Made by a program: the position numbers and the translations under genes
IMG/VR virus record: IMGVR_UViG_3300031975_001825
Span: 1 to 40,203 of that record
DNA from: a virus
DNA length: 40,203 nt
Direction: 5' to 3' (one strand)
Shown: piece after piece, positions 6,788 to 16,621 of the stretch
How positions within the stretch are numbered: position 1 is the stretch's first letter
Layout: the number at the start of each line of letters is the position of its first letter
Notes under the pieces: model-generated
Databases searched by the model: none
Told to the model about the DNA's origin: nothing
The model's input: only the letters and a program-made list of their open reading frames with translations

Positions 6788-8771
6788 CGACCACCTCGAC
6801 GCCACGGGTACGGGTCACGCGCTCGCGAAGCTGCTCGAGCGTCTCGCCCGGGCGCGCGCGGACGGTGCCCTCGCGCCCGCCGCTGCGAACGCGGATGGAC
6901 ACAGCCTCGGCCTCTTCGGCGGGTGCCTCGGGGGAGCCGCCAGCCTCAGCGCGCCCGCCTCCACCACCGCCGCCACCGCCAGCGCTCCACGAGCCGGACC
7001 ACAGCGCGCCGATAGCTCGCTCGATCTGGTCCTGCGGAACGCCGCGCGCGCCGAGCCTGCCGCGGACGCTGTCCTCGATGGCGCGACGCCATTGGCCCAG
7101 GCGCGCTTGGAAGGTGCCAAAGCTCATCTGCTCCAGCTCGGCCGGGTTGGGGAGCGCCGCGTTGATGGTCGGCACCTCGCCCTCGTTGATGGTGCCGGTG
7201 TTGCCGAGTGTGGCGACCATGCCACGCATGAGCGTCAGCTCTGGGATGAGGCGGGCGCGCGCGTCGGGCGTGAGTGCGTCAGCCCCGGAGTGCTGGCCCT
7301 GGATCTCGAGCACGCGTCGGAGGCTGGCCATCTGGCCCTGTGCGACCGCGAACCCATCTCGGATGCGGCTCGCCTCAGCGTCGTTGATGTCCACGCTGGC
7401 ATACACGCCGGGCAGAATCTGAACCCCGCCCTCGGGCCCCGAGTGCCGCGCAGCCTCGCGCCCGCGCGTCTCGACCGCCGCCGCAAGTTGCCGGCTCGAC
7501 ATCGCCGCCGCCGCACGCTCGTCGCCGCCCGCCTCGACATAGGCTTGCACGAGCCCCTGTCGCGTCGCGCCGCCGCCATGGCCGCTGCCGGCCCGACGCC
7601 CGCGGATGCCGATGCGGCTGAGCGGGGCCAAGAGGCGCTCGATCTGTTGGGCGCTCATGCCATCGAGCTGTTCGTCGGACACGCCCACGCGCGCGGCGAA
7701 CTGGTCGCCGAGCTGCGAGCGCGCGAGCTCCATCGCTTCGCGGTACTCGATCCGGCGCGCCTCCGCGAGGCTGCTCCGCGGGTCGCGCTGCTCCTCGACC
7801 GCTTGCTCTGCCGCCGCGCGCCGGGCCTGCCGGTCAGCCGACAGCGAGCCCTGCGCGTCCTCGTAGGCCGCCGTGCGCCGCTCAGCGAGCCCAAGCTCAG
7901 CGTCTCGCCGAGCGCGCTCCGCTTCGCGCTGCTCGGCCTGTGCAGCCTGCGCCGCGTCGCGGCCTGCCCGCCGCTCGTCGAGCGCCTCGGCGCGGAGCCG
8001 TGACTGCTCTTGCGACGCCTTGGTCTGCCGTAGCGTCTCGCCCTGCGAGCGCTGCCGCGCCTCGAGCTGCGACGCCTCGCTCGGCCCGCGCCCGGGCTGC
8101 GGGCGGCCCGCGTAGGCGCGGAGCGCGCGACCAATACGCGACGGAATCTCGCGCAGGCCATCGCGCAGCCGCGCGTCGCCGATGTCGCTGTCCGTGATGA
8201 GGTGCGGGCCCTCGTCGGCCGCGTCCATCACCTTGGGCGCCGGAGCGGAGGCTGGGGACGGGGGAGCGGCCGCAGGGTCGCCCAGCGCGCGCGCAGGCGA
8301 TGTCGGAGGCGGCGCGGCGGGCGGGGGCGGCGCTGCCTCGGAACGCTGCAGCGCGCGGAGCGCCTCGCGCTCGATCTCAGGGTCCACCGGCTCCGGGTCG
8401 GGCATCGGAGCCGACACGGGCTCGGGGGCCGCGACAGGCTCTGGCGCCTCAACCTCGCCGCGCAGCATCCGATCCACGTCGAGCGCGCGAGGCGACAGCG
8501 GGAGCGAGTCCACGGGGCCGCCCTCGATGGTGCCCACCCTACCCGCACGCGTCGGCTGGCGCGGCTCCGGCACGCCATCGGGCGAGTAGCGCAGGCCCAC
8601 GGGCGGCGAGTCGTCCACCGGAGGCGGCGCGGCGCCGAGCCCAGCGAGCGCCTCGTCCGCGCCGTACTCCTCGAGGATGCGGCTCGCCTCGTCGGCCGCG
8701 CGCCGGCTTTCCGGGCGCACCTCGATGGGCGTCAGAAGCTCCTCGTCTTCGGTGAGGTCAACGTAGCCCAT
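6780..8771 (-). CDS. Large internal virion / ejection protein with Pro-rich and coiled-coil regions
   Basis: The product has 663 residues. It has an acidic N-terminus, a Pro/Ala-rich disordered region (about 85-180), a long Arg/Glu/Ala coiled coil (about 225-350), a globular part (about 350-590), a run of ten Gly near residue 610 and a small C-terminal domain. It overlaps the next gene by eight bases and the previous one by TGATG. Position and composition suggest an ejection protein. The disordered and coiled regions fit a protein threaded out through the portal. No enzyme motif is visible. Confidence 0.55.
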   Translation of the reverse strand: MGYVDLTEDEELLTPIEVRPESRRAADEASRILEEYGADEALAGLGAAPPPVDDSPPVGLRYSPDGVPEPRQPTRAGRVGTIEGGPVDSLPLSPRALDVDRMLRGEVEAPEPVAAPEPVSAPMPDPEPVDPEIEREALRALQRSEAAPPPPAAPPPTSPARALGDPAAAPPSPASAPAPKVMDAADEGPHLITDSDIGDARLRDGLREIPSRIGRALRAYAGRPQPGRGPSEASQLEARQRSQGETLRQTKASQEQSRLRAEALDERRAGRDAAQAAQAEQREAERARRDAELGLAERRTAAYEDAQGSLSADRQARRAAAEQAVEEQRDPRSSLAEARRIEYREAMELARSQLGDQFAARVGVSDEQLDGMSAQQIERLLAPLSRIGIRGRRAGSGHGGGATRQGLVQAYVEAGGDERAAAAMSSRQLAAAVETRGREAARHSGPEGGVQILPGVYASVDINDAEASRIRDGFAVAQGQMASLRRVLEIQGQHSGADALTPDARARLIPELTLMRGMVATLGNTGTINEGEVPTINAALPNPAELEQMSFGTFQARLGQWRRAIEDSVRGRLGARGVPQDQIERAIGALWSGSWSAGGGGGGGGGRAEAGGSPEAPAEEAEAVSIRVRSGGREGTVRARPGETLEQLRERVTRTRGVEVVDE

Positions 8772-10060
8772 CAGTCGAACAGCTCCCCGACGAGCGCGAG
8801 AGTGTCCTTCTCGCCCTGCCGTTGCTCGGCCCGCTCACGCGAGCGCGCCTGAGAGTCGCTGCCGTACTGGTCGGTCATGCCAGCGACGCCGCGCTCTTGG
8901 TTCTCGTACGCCTGCTGACGTGAGCTGGCGCGGCTCTCGGCCGTGCGCCCGCGGCGCTCGGTGTTGCGGCCCTCGCGCCCGCGCGCATAGTCGGTCTGCC
9001 AGCGCATGAAGTCGTCAGCCGCGCCGCGACGGGTCGCGTCCTCTTCGAAGCTCTGCCCGCGCATCCCGCTCGACAACGAGCCCTGCGCCTGCATCGCCTG
9101 CAGCGCGCGCTGTTGCGCCGCCACCTGCGCCTGTGCGTCGCGCGACCACAGCGCATCTGCGCCGGACTGCTGACTGCCGATCATCGAAGCGAGCTCGGCA
9201 CCGCTGCCGCCCAGGCCGCGAGCCTGCATCGCCGCCGCATCAGCCTCGCGCGCACTGCGCACCTGCCGGCCCACCTCGGCCTGTGACATCTGCATCCGGG
9301 CCATGTCCGCAGACGTCAACCCGCGGCCCATATCCTGGAGGCCTTGCAGCGCCGAGCGCTGCGCCTCGATGCTGCCGGCGTCCGCGCCAGCGCCAGCGAG
9401 CTCCGAGCGCTCGGGCCCGCCAATGAAGCCCTCTTCGCCGTAGTCGACCGCGAGATCGTCTGCCGACGGGGCCCGGCCCATGAGGCCGGCCCAGAGGCCC
9501 ATGTTCTCGACGCGCCGGCGCTCCTCGGCCGTCGCAGCGTTGCGGCCCGCCGAACCGAGGATGTTGCCGACGAACGGGATGTCCCCGGTGGCCGCGTCCA
9601 TGTCGCGCAGCCAGTCGGGCTGGCCATCGCCACCGCCGCCACCTCCACCGGAGCCGCCGCCCGTGCCGCCCACAGAGCCCGACAGGTGACGCTGCTGCGC
9701 CTGCTCGGCGGCTGCGTCCGGGTCGCGCGGGTAGCGAGGCGCGCGTCCCGCGTCCATGTCGCGCTGGCCCTCGCCGCTCTCCCAATACTCGATGGACTCG
9801 GCACGAGCTCGAGCGCCGGCCGCCGCTGCCTCGCTCTGAGCGCGCTCGTCCTGGTCGCCGAGCGAGCGGCGGCTCCGGTCGCGCAGTCCAGCGGTTCGAC
9901 GGTGCGACCACGCCGAGCGGGTCTCGCCCGTGTTGTCGTCGATCCAATCGCCGTCCTCGTCGGTGAACGGGTACGGGTCTTCGACCGGCCGAGTGATCGG
10001 ACGCGTGTCTGGCGACGTCGGGCGCCTTACAGAGACGGTCTGCTCTTCTTCGTCGTCCAT
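8771..10060 (-). CDS. Ejection-type / internal virion protein
   Basis: The ATG at 10060 gives 429 residues. The first 150 are charged and Arg/Asp-rich, followed by a Gly-rich linker (about residues 135-150), then a helical region rich in Met, Gln and Ala (about 150-350) and an Arg/Glu/Gln C-terminus. The Met/Gln/Ala helical pattern is common in podoviral internal proteins. It is the first of three consecutive genes of this type. A head-tail or tape-like role cannot be excluded. Confidence 0.55.
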   Translation of the reverse strand: MDDEEEQTVSVRRPTSPDTRPITRPVEDPYPFTDEDGDWIDDNTGETRSAWSHRRTAGLRDRSRRSLGDQDERAQSEAAAAGARARAESIEYWESGEGQRDMDAGRAPRYPRDPDAAAEQAQQRHLSGSVGGTGGGSGGGGGGGDGQPDWLRDMDAATGDIPFVGNILGSAGRNAATAEERRRVENMGLWAGLMGRAPSADDLAVDYGEEGFIGGPERSELAGAGADAGSIEAQRSALQGLQDMGRGLTSADMARMQMSQAEVGRQVRSAREADAAAMQARGLGGSGAELASMIGSQQSGADALWSRDAQAQVAAQQRALQAMQAQGSLSSGMRGQSFEEDATRRGAADDFMRWQTDYARGREGRNTERRGRTAESRASSRQQAYENQERGVAGMTDQYGSDSQARSRERAEQRQGEKDTLALVGELFD

Positions 10061-10062
10061 CT

Positions 10063-10434
10063 CTACTCCATGGCCGCGAGCGTCACTTGGTAGCGCGTCG
10101 CCCCGGTGATTTCTGACAACCCGCTGAGCACAACGGCGCCGTTGGCGAATGACCACGTCACCGCGCCGCCGCTGATGACGATGCCAGTCCCGGAGTCGGC
10201 CTCGACCGCGCTGAGCATCAGCACGCACACGGGAGGCGAGAGCAGGCCATCGAAGGCGAGCGACAGCGGCAGGTCATCGCCCGCGAGGGTCACGGTCTTG
10301 ACGTGTTGCACCTGCTCGCGCCATCGCCAGCCGCCCTCGAGGATCTCTCGAATCGAGCGCATCGCCGCGTCAAGCACGCGACGCAGCGGGGCAACGGTGT
10401 CCGCGGGGAGCGGGTCGAACACGAGGCGGCTCAT
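10063..10434 (-). CDS. Small tail-associated protein, unknown function
   Basis: The product has 123 residues: an N-terminal helix (about 15-35) and a beta-rich C-terminal part (about 45-123) with VTWSFANGAVVLSG. The ATG at 10434 overlaps the nozzle stop as ATGA. The fold pattern resembles small virion proteins that sit on the tail hub, but I do not recognise the family. Coupling to the nozzle gene suggests a tail role. Confidence 0.6.
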   Translation of the reverse strand: MSRLVFDPLPADTVAPLRRVLDAAMRSIREILEGGWRWREQVQHVKTVTLAGDDLPLSLAFDGLLSPPVCVLMLSAVEADSGTGIVISGGAVTWSFANGAVVLSGLSEITGATRYQVTLAAME

Positions 10435-13229
10435 CGGCCCGACCTCGTTGAGACGGGGGCGATCTCGGCGCTCACACCGACCAGCCGCCACGGGATGCCG
10501 ACATCGCACGTCGAGACGCGCGGGTAGAAGTGCGCGCAGCGGGACAGGTCCCGATCCACCATCACGCGCAGGGTGCGCGACGGGTACGCGGCGGGCGTCT
10601 CGGTGTGCGCGACCATCTGCGGCGTGACCACGCGGTCGGTCGACGCGCCGATCTCCGTGCGCGTCACACCAGGCCCCGGCGCCCCGCTGCTCACGTAGTC
10701 GCTCAGGTCCTCGAGGACGCGCACGTCGGCCACCTGCATCGTGCGGCCCGGCGAGCCCGCCGAGAGCCCCTGCCAGTGCACCACACTCGGGACGCCCTCG
10801 TAGCCCGTCCACGTGCCGGTCACGGCCGGAAGCTCGCCGTCGATGGTGACCGTGTAGTCGCCGCTCCCCTGCGTCGCGCCAGTGACCCGGAACCACACCG
10901 TAACCGGCGGCTCCAAGGGGCGGATGACGGCGAGCCAGTCGCACGCCGCGGGAATCCAATCCCCGCGCGCGGCGTCGGTGATCGTGAACTGTGTGTCCGA
11001 GTCCCGGGTGATGCCGCCCGTGTCGAGGTCGTGGCTCGCGTCGTATCCACGCCACGCGGTGCCCGGCGTGTGCGACGTGCTCTTGCGGACGTGGTAGCCG
11101 TCGTCCTCGCCCGCGAGGGTGAGGTAGAGCTCGCCCGTGTTGACGTCCTGCGCCGCGGCGTAGGTGGACACCATCCACCGACTCCACGCGTTGGTCACGG
11201 TGTGGAACACATAGAGCAGCTCGTCGAAGGTGCTCGTGTTCCCGACCGGCGGGACGCCCACGAGGACCGCATTCTCGGCGCGCCACGAGCGCACGTAGGC
11301 CCCCGTCGTACCGGGGTCCTGCATCACCTGACGCGCGCGGCCTTCGATCTCTCGGCCGATGAGCCCTTCGCTCAGGTTCTCGCCGAGCCCGGACTCATCG
11401 AGACGCATCACGCCACGGTCGGTCCACGCGTATGCGAAGGGCCCTTCGACCGCCACCGTGGTTCCGCGCAGTAAGCGCGTGCCCGGGTCGACGAGGTCCA
11501 CGCGCCAACCGTCCGGCGCCGTGCCTGTGACGCGGAAGATGCCGTCCGTCTTGAAGACGAGCATCGCATCACGGAGCGGCGCGAACGCGAGAATGCCCGC
11601 GTCCTCGTCGCCCATGCGGAGGTAGTTCAGCAGCGGGACCGCCTCGGGCTCGTCGGGCTTGCTGTAGTAGGCGCGATTGGGGTAGCGCGCATCGACGGTC
11701 GTCCACGGGTCGCCTGGCGTGTCGGGCTCGTACTCGACCGGGACGCGGTAGGAGCCGATCGGGAAGGTGTCCGTCTCGACTTCAACCTTCGATGTGTCGG
11801 AGACCGTGCGCCGGATGACGAGCTTGGCCGGCTGCAGCGAGAGCGACGCGTTCGGGTCGAGGAGCACGTAGGACACGAGCTCGGTGGCGTCAGCGTTCAG
11901 CAGGCGCGCGAACGACTTCGCCGCAACGCGCGCATCTGCGCCAGCAAATCCGGTGCTCGAGCCGGTCGCGAGGACCGCGAAGGTGCGGTGGGTCGCGTTG
12001 TAGTCGACGTCCGCGTAATACTCGGTGCCGTCCACGTCGATCACGTCGTGCGTGGTGACGCTCACGCCCGTTCCCGTCGCGGTCGCGTTGTTGCTCATCG
12101 TGAACGACGCGCCCACGCTCACGCCCGTGACGTAGGTGTTGATCGGGACGTATGAGCCAGCGACGCCGGGCGAGCCCTCGCTCACGAGCTGTCCAACGCG
12201 GATGTTGTCGGTGCTCGAGGTGCTCACAGTCTGGGAGCCGCTCGAGAAGCTGCACGTGGGGCGACAGAACGCAATCGCGGCCCGGTTGGTGCCAGTCGAG
12301 CCGGTGCCCTCGATGGCGTTGAGCCACTCCATCGAGAAGCGGCTCGGGTTGCGAACGTTGCCGTACCACATCACCCCACGCCACGAGGCCAGCGCGACGC
12401 ACGGCGGCGGGTCGTAGTTGCTCTTGAGGATGCCTTCGCGCGTGCTGTTGGTGTAGAGCTCGCGGCCACCCTCGCCGGACAGCGTCGAGTCGGAGATTGT
12501 GATGGTGCGTGCCGTGATTTCGCTCGACGTCAGCGGGCCATACTCCTGCACGAGTGACATGAGGTCGCTCGGGATGCCGGAGGCGGTGGGCGAGCGGTAG
12601 AGCTCGATGGTGTCGCCCACCCCGACCGAGTCGGGAAGCGCGACCGTCACATCCACATCACGCGCCCCCGCCGCGCTGTTGAAAATGTAGTTCCACGCGC
12701 TCGGCGCGGAGCGCACGACGTACTTGTTGGCGTCCGTGCGCACGACGCAGATGCGATAGGCGACGTAGTCGCTGGCAGGCAGAAACCCGCTCGACCCGGT
12801 GAGCGCAAGCGTGGTCTGCGGCGCCTCAGCAAGCCCAGCCTTCGGCAGGTCTGAGACGGCCGGGCTCGTCAGTTTCCTGACGAAGCTGTCACCCGTGACG
12901 TAGAGGTTGCGCCGCGCCGTCGCGAGCTGCGGGAGCGACGCGCCTTCGTCGAGCGGCGAGACGTCCCCGCCGTGCAACGTGGTGTCGTCCTCGACCTGCC
13001 AGACGGTGCTGTTGCTCACCGTCCACATCGGGGTGCCGTTCCACACGATGCCGCCGCGCGGGTAGCGCGTGACGTCCTTGGTCGCCTCGATGTCGAAGGT
13101 GGGCCGCTGCTCCGCGACGCCGGGGCGCCGGATGCTCACGTCATCGGCCACGCGCAGGCCGCCAGCCTGCGCCGACACGAGCGGGGACGGGTCCGTAGCC
13201 AGGCCCGCGCATCGCAGGATGTCAGTCAC
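10431..13229 (-). CDS. Podoviral tail nozzle / tail tubular protein B-like
   Basis: The 932-residue product opens with a pattern typical of podoviral nozzle proteins (RRPGVAEQRP within the first 45 residues). It carries repeated beta-rich, propeller-like segments. The stretch around residues 528-575 (RAYYSKPDEPEAVP, then AFAPLRDAMLVFKTDGIF) is characteristic of T7 gp12 / P22 gp10-like tail stabilisation proteins. The nozzle closes the tail tube and holds the DNA until infection. A GTG start at 13229 overlaps the adaptor stop. At 932 residues it is longer than the T7 protein (794), mainly through an insert at about 310-400 rich in Ser and Thr. Confidence 0.8.
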   Translation of the reverse strand: MTDILRCAGLATDPSPLVSAQAGGLRVADDVSIRRPGVAEQRPTFDIEATKDVTRYPRGGIVWNGTPMWTVSNSTVWQVEDDTTLHGGDVSPLDEGASLPQLATARRNLYVTGDSFVRKLTSPAVSDLPKAGLAEAPQTTLALTGSSGFLPASDYVAYRICVVRTDANKYVVRSAPSAWNYIFNSAAGARDVDVTVALPDSVGVGDTIELYRSPTASGIPSDLMSLVQEYGPLTSSEITARTITISDSTLSGEGGRELYTNSTREGILKSNYDPPPCVALASWRGVMWYGNVRNPSRFSMEWLNAIEGTGSTGTNRAAIAFCRPTCSFSSGSQTVSTSSTDNIRVGQLVSEGSPGVAGSYVPINTYVTGVSVGASFTMSNNATATGTGVSVTTHDVIDVDGTEYYADVDYNATHRTFAVLATGSSTGFAGADARVAAKSFARLLNADATELVSYVLLDPNASLSLQPAKLVIRRTVSDTSKVEVETDTFPIGSYRVPVEYEPDTPGDPWTTVDARYPNRAYYSKPDEPEAVPLLNYLRMGDEDAGILAFAPLRDAMLVFKTDGIFRVTGTAPDGWRVDLVDPGTRLLRGTTVAVEGPFAYAWTDRGVMRLDESGLGENLSEGLIGREIEGRARQVMQDPGTTGAYVRSWRAENAVLVGVPPVGNTSTFDELLYVFHTVTNAWSRWMVSTYAAAQDVNTGELYLTLAGEDDGYHVRKSTSHTPGTAWRGYDASHDLDTGGITRDSDTQFTITDAARGDWIPAACDWLAVIRPLEPPVTVWFRVTGATQGSGDYTVTIDGELPAVTGTWTGYEGVPSVVHWQGLSAGSPGRTMQVADVRVLEDLSDYVSSGAPGPGVTRTEIGASTDRVVTPQMVAHTETPAAYPSRTLRVMVDRDLSRCAHFYPRVSTCDVGIPWRLVGVSAEIAPVSTRSGR

Positions 13230-14212
13230 CGCCAGCCACCGCCCCAGACGCCAGCGCGCCCGCCCCGCAGCACCGTGTTGCGGACGATGACGCGCCCCGG
13301 CTCGCCGTCGACGCGCGGGAGCATCTGGCCCAGCGCCGCCTCACGCTTGCGGGTCGCCATCATGTCTGCAATCTGCATCCCTCGAGCGTCGCCAACGGCC
13401 TCCGCGTAGGCGCGGGCAGTCACCGCCACGAGATACGGATAGACGGTCTCGGGAACGGGCGGGTAGACGGATTGTCCGGCGAGGCACACGTAGTCGGTGC
13501 GGCCGCCAGGGGTCGCTGTGGCGATGTCTGCGACCACGACCGGGGTGGACGCGTCCACGTCCAGCGTGGGAGCGCCGTAGGTGTCAATGATGCGGTCCCG
13601 GAAGGTCGCTTCGAACATCCCATCGCCGCGCACGATGTCGGCCAGCGAGCCGTTGGCCTGCAGGTCGGCGGGCGGGTCTGCGGCGAGCTCGATTTGCGTC
13701 GTCGAAGTGGCCTCGACGATGGCAGCCGCCGAGGACGTCGCCACGAGCTGCGACGGACGCTCGTAGTAGCGCATCCGCAGCGTGTAGGAGCCGCTCCCGG
13801 ACGGCACCGGGATCAGAACGAGCTTGCCGTTCTCGAGCGCGAAGGCGAACGGTGAGCGCCCAGGCGCCCATTGCGCGCCGGTCCACCGGTACCGCTCGGA
13901 CGTCGGCACGAACACCGCGTTGTATTCGCGCTGCCCGTTCGCGTCGAGGATGGTCACATCGTGGAGCGTCTGACCTAGCGCGCGGTCGGGGAGCCGATAC
14001 TCGGCAAGCCCAATCGTGATGCTCACTTCGTAGGTGCGGACCCAATACTGAGAGCGCGTGCTCATGATGAGCGACGCGACCTCGCCGCGAAGCTCTTCGT
14101 TGGCGAGCTCGAGGAGCGCGGAGTCGGGGACTACGCCGTCGTAGGCCGACGCCGGAGCGGCAACGCGAGCGCGCACGTCAGAGACGAGATCGTCAGTCGT
14201 GCGCGCTCCCAT
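13226..14212 (-). CDS. Head-tail adaptor / tail tubular protein A-like
   Basis: The 328-residue product fits podoviral adaptor proteins that ring the portal and join head to tail. An N-terminal helix-rich part (residues 5-50, TTDDLVSDVRARV... ELANEELRGEV) precedes a beta-rich middle with RYYERPSQLV near residue 148, and a C-terminal helical part ends in an Arg/Gly tail. The typical gene order adaptor then nozzle supports the call. Four bases separate its ATG from the upstream TAA. Confidence 0.7.
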   Translation of the reverse strand: MGARTTDDLVSDVRARVAAPASAYDGVVPDSALLELANEELRGEVASLIMSTRSQYWVRTYEVSITIGLAEYRLPDRALGQTLHDVTILDANGQREYNAVFVPTSERYRWTGAQWAPGRSPFAFALENGKLVLIPVPSGSGSYTLRMRYYERPSQLVATSSAAAIVEATSTTQIELAADPPADLQANGSLADIVRGDGMFEATFRDRIIDTYGAPTLDVDASTPVVVADIATATPGGRTDYVCLAGQSVYPPVPETVYPYLVAVTARAYAEAVGDARGMQIADMMATRKREAALGQMLPRVDGEPGRVIVRNTVLRGGRAGVWGGGWR

Positions 14213-14215
14213 TGC

Positions 14216-14410
14216 TTACAGCTCCTCGTCTTCGACGCCCTCGCTCTCGACCTCCACGCCCTCGACGGACGTGGGTTCGCTCTCTTCCGACCGCTCCTCT
14301 TCCCCGCTGTCGAGCCCGATGGCGATGCGCAGCTCGCGGGACGGGCGGCGAGCGCCGCTCATCCCGCTCTTGCGCAGGCCGCGGAGGGCGTTGCGCAAGA
14401 CGTCGCTCAC
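14216..14410 (-). CDS. Small protein with basic head and acidic tail, unknown function
   Basis: The product has 64 residues. The N-terminal 30 are basic and helical; the last 30 are almost all Glu, Ser, Asp and Val. A GTG start at 14410 overlaps the upstream stop as GTGA. Such two-faced small proteins in head regions may act in capsid assembly or completion, but no family is recognised. Confidence 0.6.
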   Translation of the reverse strand: MSDVLRNALRGLRKSGMSGARRPSRELRIAIGLDSGEEERSEESEPTSVEGVEVESEGVEDEEL

Positions 14411-15339
14411 GTCGCCGCTCCCAGCGCGTAGGTACGCGTGGACTGCGACGCCGCGAACGTGCCGGTGACCGCCATCGCCACCGTGGACTGGGCCGTTGCA
14501 TCGCTCACCGCGAGGCGCAGGAGCCGGCCCTCACGAGCCGAACCCAGGTAGGTGAGCGTGACGACGCCAGACGCGTTGGACGCGCTCACGATGCCCGAGA
14601 GCCGCGAGTGTGCGTTGATCATCGTCGCGAGGTTGTCGCCCGAGAGCGTCGCGCTCGCACCAATGGTCACCTGGTCCTCGTTCGCGCTCGCGACGACCCA
14701 TGTCAGCGTCACCGTGCCGATGGTCTGCGTGTCCGTGGTCGCGGTGAGGTTGCCGTTGTTGTCGATGGTGATCGACCCGACCGCGCGCTCACCGACGCCG
14801 CTCGCGCTCGCCAGGCTGCCGCCCGCGGGCGAGAGCCCGTTCACCGTGCCGTCGATGACAGAGATGGTCTTGCCGACCGGCCCCGTCTCGACCGCCGTGA
14901 TGATGAGGTCCGCAGAGTTGGTGCTCGCGGTGACGAGTCGATTCAACCCGTACCGGGTGTTGATGGCGGCTGCCATGTTGGTCGCCGCCGTCGCGCTCGT
15001 GCCCGAGACGTTGAACGTCCCATCACCCGACGCGGCGCCGGAGGTCACGCCCGTGATGCGATAGGCGGGAAGCCCAGGCATCGCGATGTCGATGTACTCG
15101 CCCGCCGCGATGTTCGCCCCGGTGACGGCCATCGTGAGCGCGGCCTTGGCCGGGGTGACGCTGTCGACGCGCACGCGCACCGACGACGGGACGAGGGGCA
15201 GGCCGCCGAGGAACTCCGAAAGGCGCTCGACCTCCTCGGCTGGCCTGTCCGTGGTGATGGCGACGTCGCCCGCCACGGCGCCCGGCGCCTTGCCGGTCTG
15301 CTGGGCCACTTCGATCGTGACGATTGCGTCAGTCGCCAT
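14407..15339 (-). CDS. Head decoration-like or head-completion structural protein
   Basis: The ATG at 15339 (after GGGGTGA) gives 310 residues. The sequence is Thr/Ser/Val-rich and beta-rich. It seems to hold two related modules (about 65-155 and 185-275), each with a helix of the type NLATMINAH followed by a strand and a Gly-x-x-Gly turn. The gene lies directly behind the major capsid gene, the common place for capsid decoration or stabilising proteins. An alternative GTG start one codon earlier is possible. The function is inferred from position and fold style. Confidence 0.55.
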   Translation of the reverse strand: MATDAIVTIEVAQQTGKAPGAVAGDVAITTDRPAEEVERLSEFLGGLPLVPSSVRVRVDSVTPAKAALTMAVTGANIAAGEYIDIAMPGLPAYRITGVTSGAASGDGTFNVSGTSATAATNMAAAINTRYGLNRLVTASTNSADLIITAVETGPVGKTISVIDGTVNGLSPAGGSLASASGVGERAVGSITIDNNGNLTATTDTQTIGTVTLTWVVASANEDQVTIGASATLSGDNLATMINAHSRLSGIVSASNASGVVTLTYLGSAREGRLLRLAVSDATAQSTVAMAVTGTFAASQSTRTYALGAAT

Positions 15340-15343
15340 CACT

Positions 15344-16621
15344 TCACCCCGCGCTGTTGACGATGTTGGTGCACTTCACCAGCGAGGCGGGACGCATCGG
15401 GATGATGGCCTGCTGCCAGTAGCCGCGGATCTCGAAACCCGCATTGCTCTCGAGCTCGCGGAAGAAGCGCGGATTGCTCGGCGACGAGCCCGGCAGCGTG
15501 AACGTGATGTCCGTCGCGCCAACGCGCTTGAAGCAGCTGTCCCACTCGGCCACGAACGCCTCGCCGTTCTTCACCAGCGCCGAGGCGACGATATCCACCT
15601 GGATGCCGGGGCCATAGAACGTGATGACGCCCATCGTGCCCGCATCGACGGAGCCCTTGACGGACTCAGCGTAGCGGCGCAGCGCGGCGAGGTTGTTGTT
15701 GAGGTCGTTCCACGAGGGGTACGACACCATCGCCTTCCAACGCTTGCCCTTGCGGCCTCCGCGCTGGATGCCGACCGAGATGGAGCGCAGGAAGCGCAAC
15801 ATCGTCGCCTGGCCGCTCGAGAACGTGCTCTCGTTCGCGCGCCACAGCGGGTAGGTGGTCGCCGAGATGCCGAAGAGGCTTCCGGTGTTGGTGGCCACCT
15901 TGTCGACACCCGCGAACACGCCGCTCGAGATCCAGCCGCGCGGCACGAACTTGTCCCCGACGATGATGGCGTCGAGGTCCGCGGTGTTGCCGGTGAGCGA
16001 GAGCACGACGGTCTGTCCGTCGGTGTCGAGCGACGCCGACGCGAGCACGATCGCCGCGTTGGTGTTGCGCTGCGTGGTCAGCGTGGTGTCGTAGGCGTCG
16101 AGGTCCGCGCCGACGAGCTGCAGCCACAGGCCGATCGCGCTGGACGCGGTCGTCAGGTTGAAGGTCTGCGGGCTCGACGCAGCGCCGGCCGTGTTGCTCG
16201 TGCCGATGCTGGTCTGTCCGTAGAGGATGGCCAGCTCACGATGGAAGCCCATCGTGTTGACCATGTCGCGGACGATCTCGTCGAAGACGTCGCCGAAGCT
16301 GGTTTCGTCGTTGACGCCGCGCGCCGCCGCGTCATACGCGACCTGCTCGCGCATGGTGTAGCTGGTCGCCTGGACGCTCGCGGGGAGCGTGAGACCGGGC
16401 TTGGCGTCGTTCAGCGCGTAGGCGGTGCCGCCGGTGCTGAACGTGAAGCCCTGCGCGCGCTGGACGCGGACGGGGAACTCGAAGCGATCGCCGAGGGCGG
16501 GGCGCTTCTCGAACTTGATTGCCTCAGCGAAATCGGCGTGGTCGGGGACGAGGTCCTCGAGCTTGTCGCCGTAGCGCTTCTTGAACATGCCATCGAGCGT
16601 GGTGGTCGTTTCCTGGGCCAT
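15344..16621 (-). CDS. Major capsid protein
   Basis: The ATG at 16621 has a good CGGAGAG ribosome site; an upstream in-frame start at 16639 lacks one. The 425-residue product has features of a podoviral coat protein: an N-terminal arm rich in Thr, long segments of mixed helix and strand, and a basic RGGRKGKRWKAMVSYPSW region near residue 290. Length and place (scaffold upstream, adaptor and nozzle downstream) match the P22 coat (430 residues). It forms the icosahedral shell, probably with an HK97-type fold. No maturation protease gene lies next to it. Confidence 0.85.
   Translation of the reverse strand: MAQETTTTLDGMFKKRYGDKLEDLVPDHADFAEAIKFEKRPALGDRFEFPVRVQRAQGFTFSTGGTAYALNDAKPGLTLPASVQATSYTMREQVAYDAAARGVNDETSFGDVFDEIVRDMVNTMGFHRELAILYGQTSIGTSNTAGAASSPQTFNLTTASSAIGLWLQLVGADLDAYDTTLTTQRNTNAAIVLASASLDTDGQTVVLSLTGNTADLDAIIVGDKFVPRGWISSGVFAGVDKVATNTGSLFGISATTYPLWRANESTFSSGQATMLRFLRSISVGIQRGGRKGKRWKAMVSYPSWNDLNNNLAALRRYAESVKGSVDAGTMGVITFYGPGIQVDIVASALVKNGEAFVAEWDSCFKRVGATDITFTLPGSSPSNPRFFRELESNAGFEIRGYWQQAIIPMRPASLVKCTNIVNSAG

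Noticed and set aside
5744-7015. Long open frame on the plus strand
   Set aside because: It lies fully opposite the two ejection-type genes and is Arg/Ala/His-rich as expected of a GC-rich shadow frame. It has no ribosome site.
10530-11474. 314-codon open frame opposite the nozzle gene
   Set aside because: Shadow of the nozzle gene; composition and lack of start signals do not suit a real protein.
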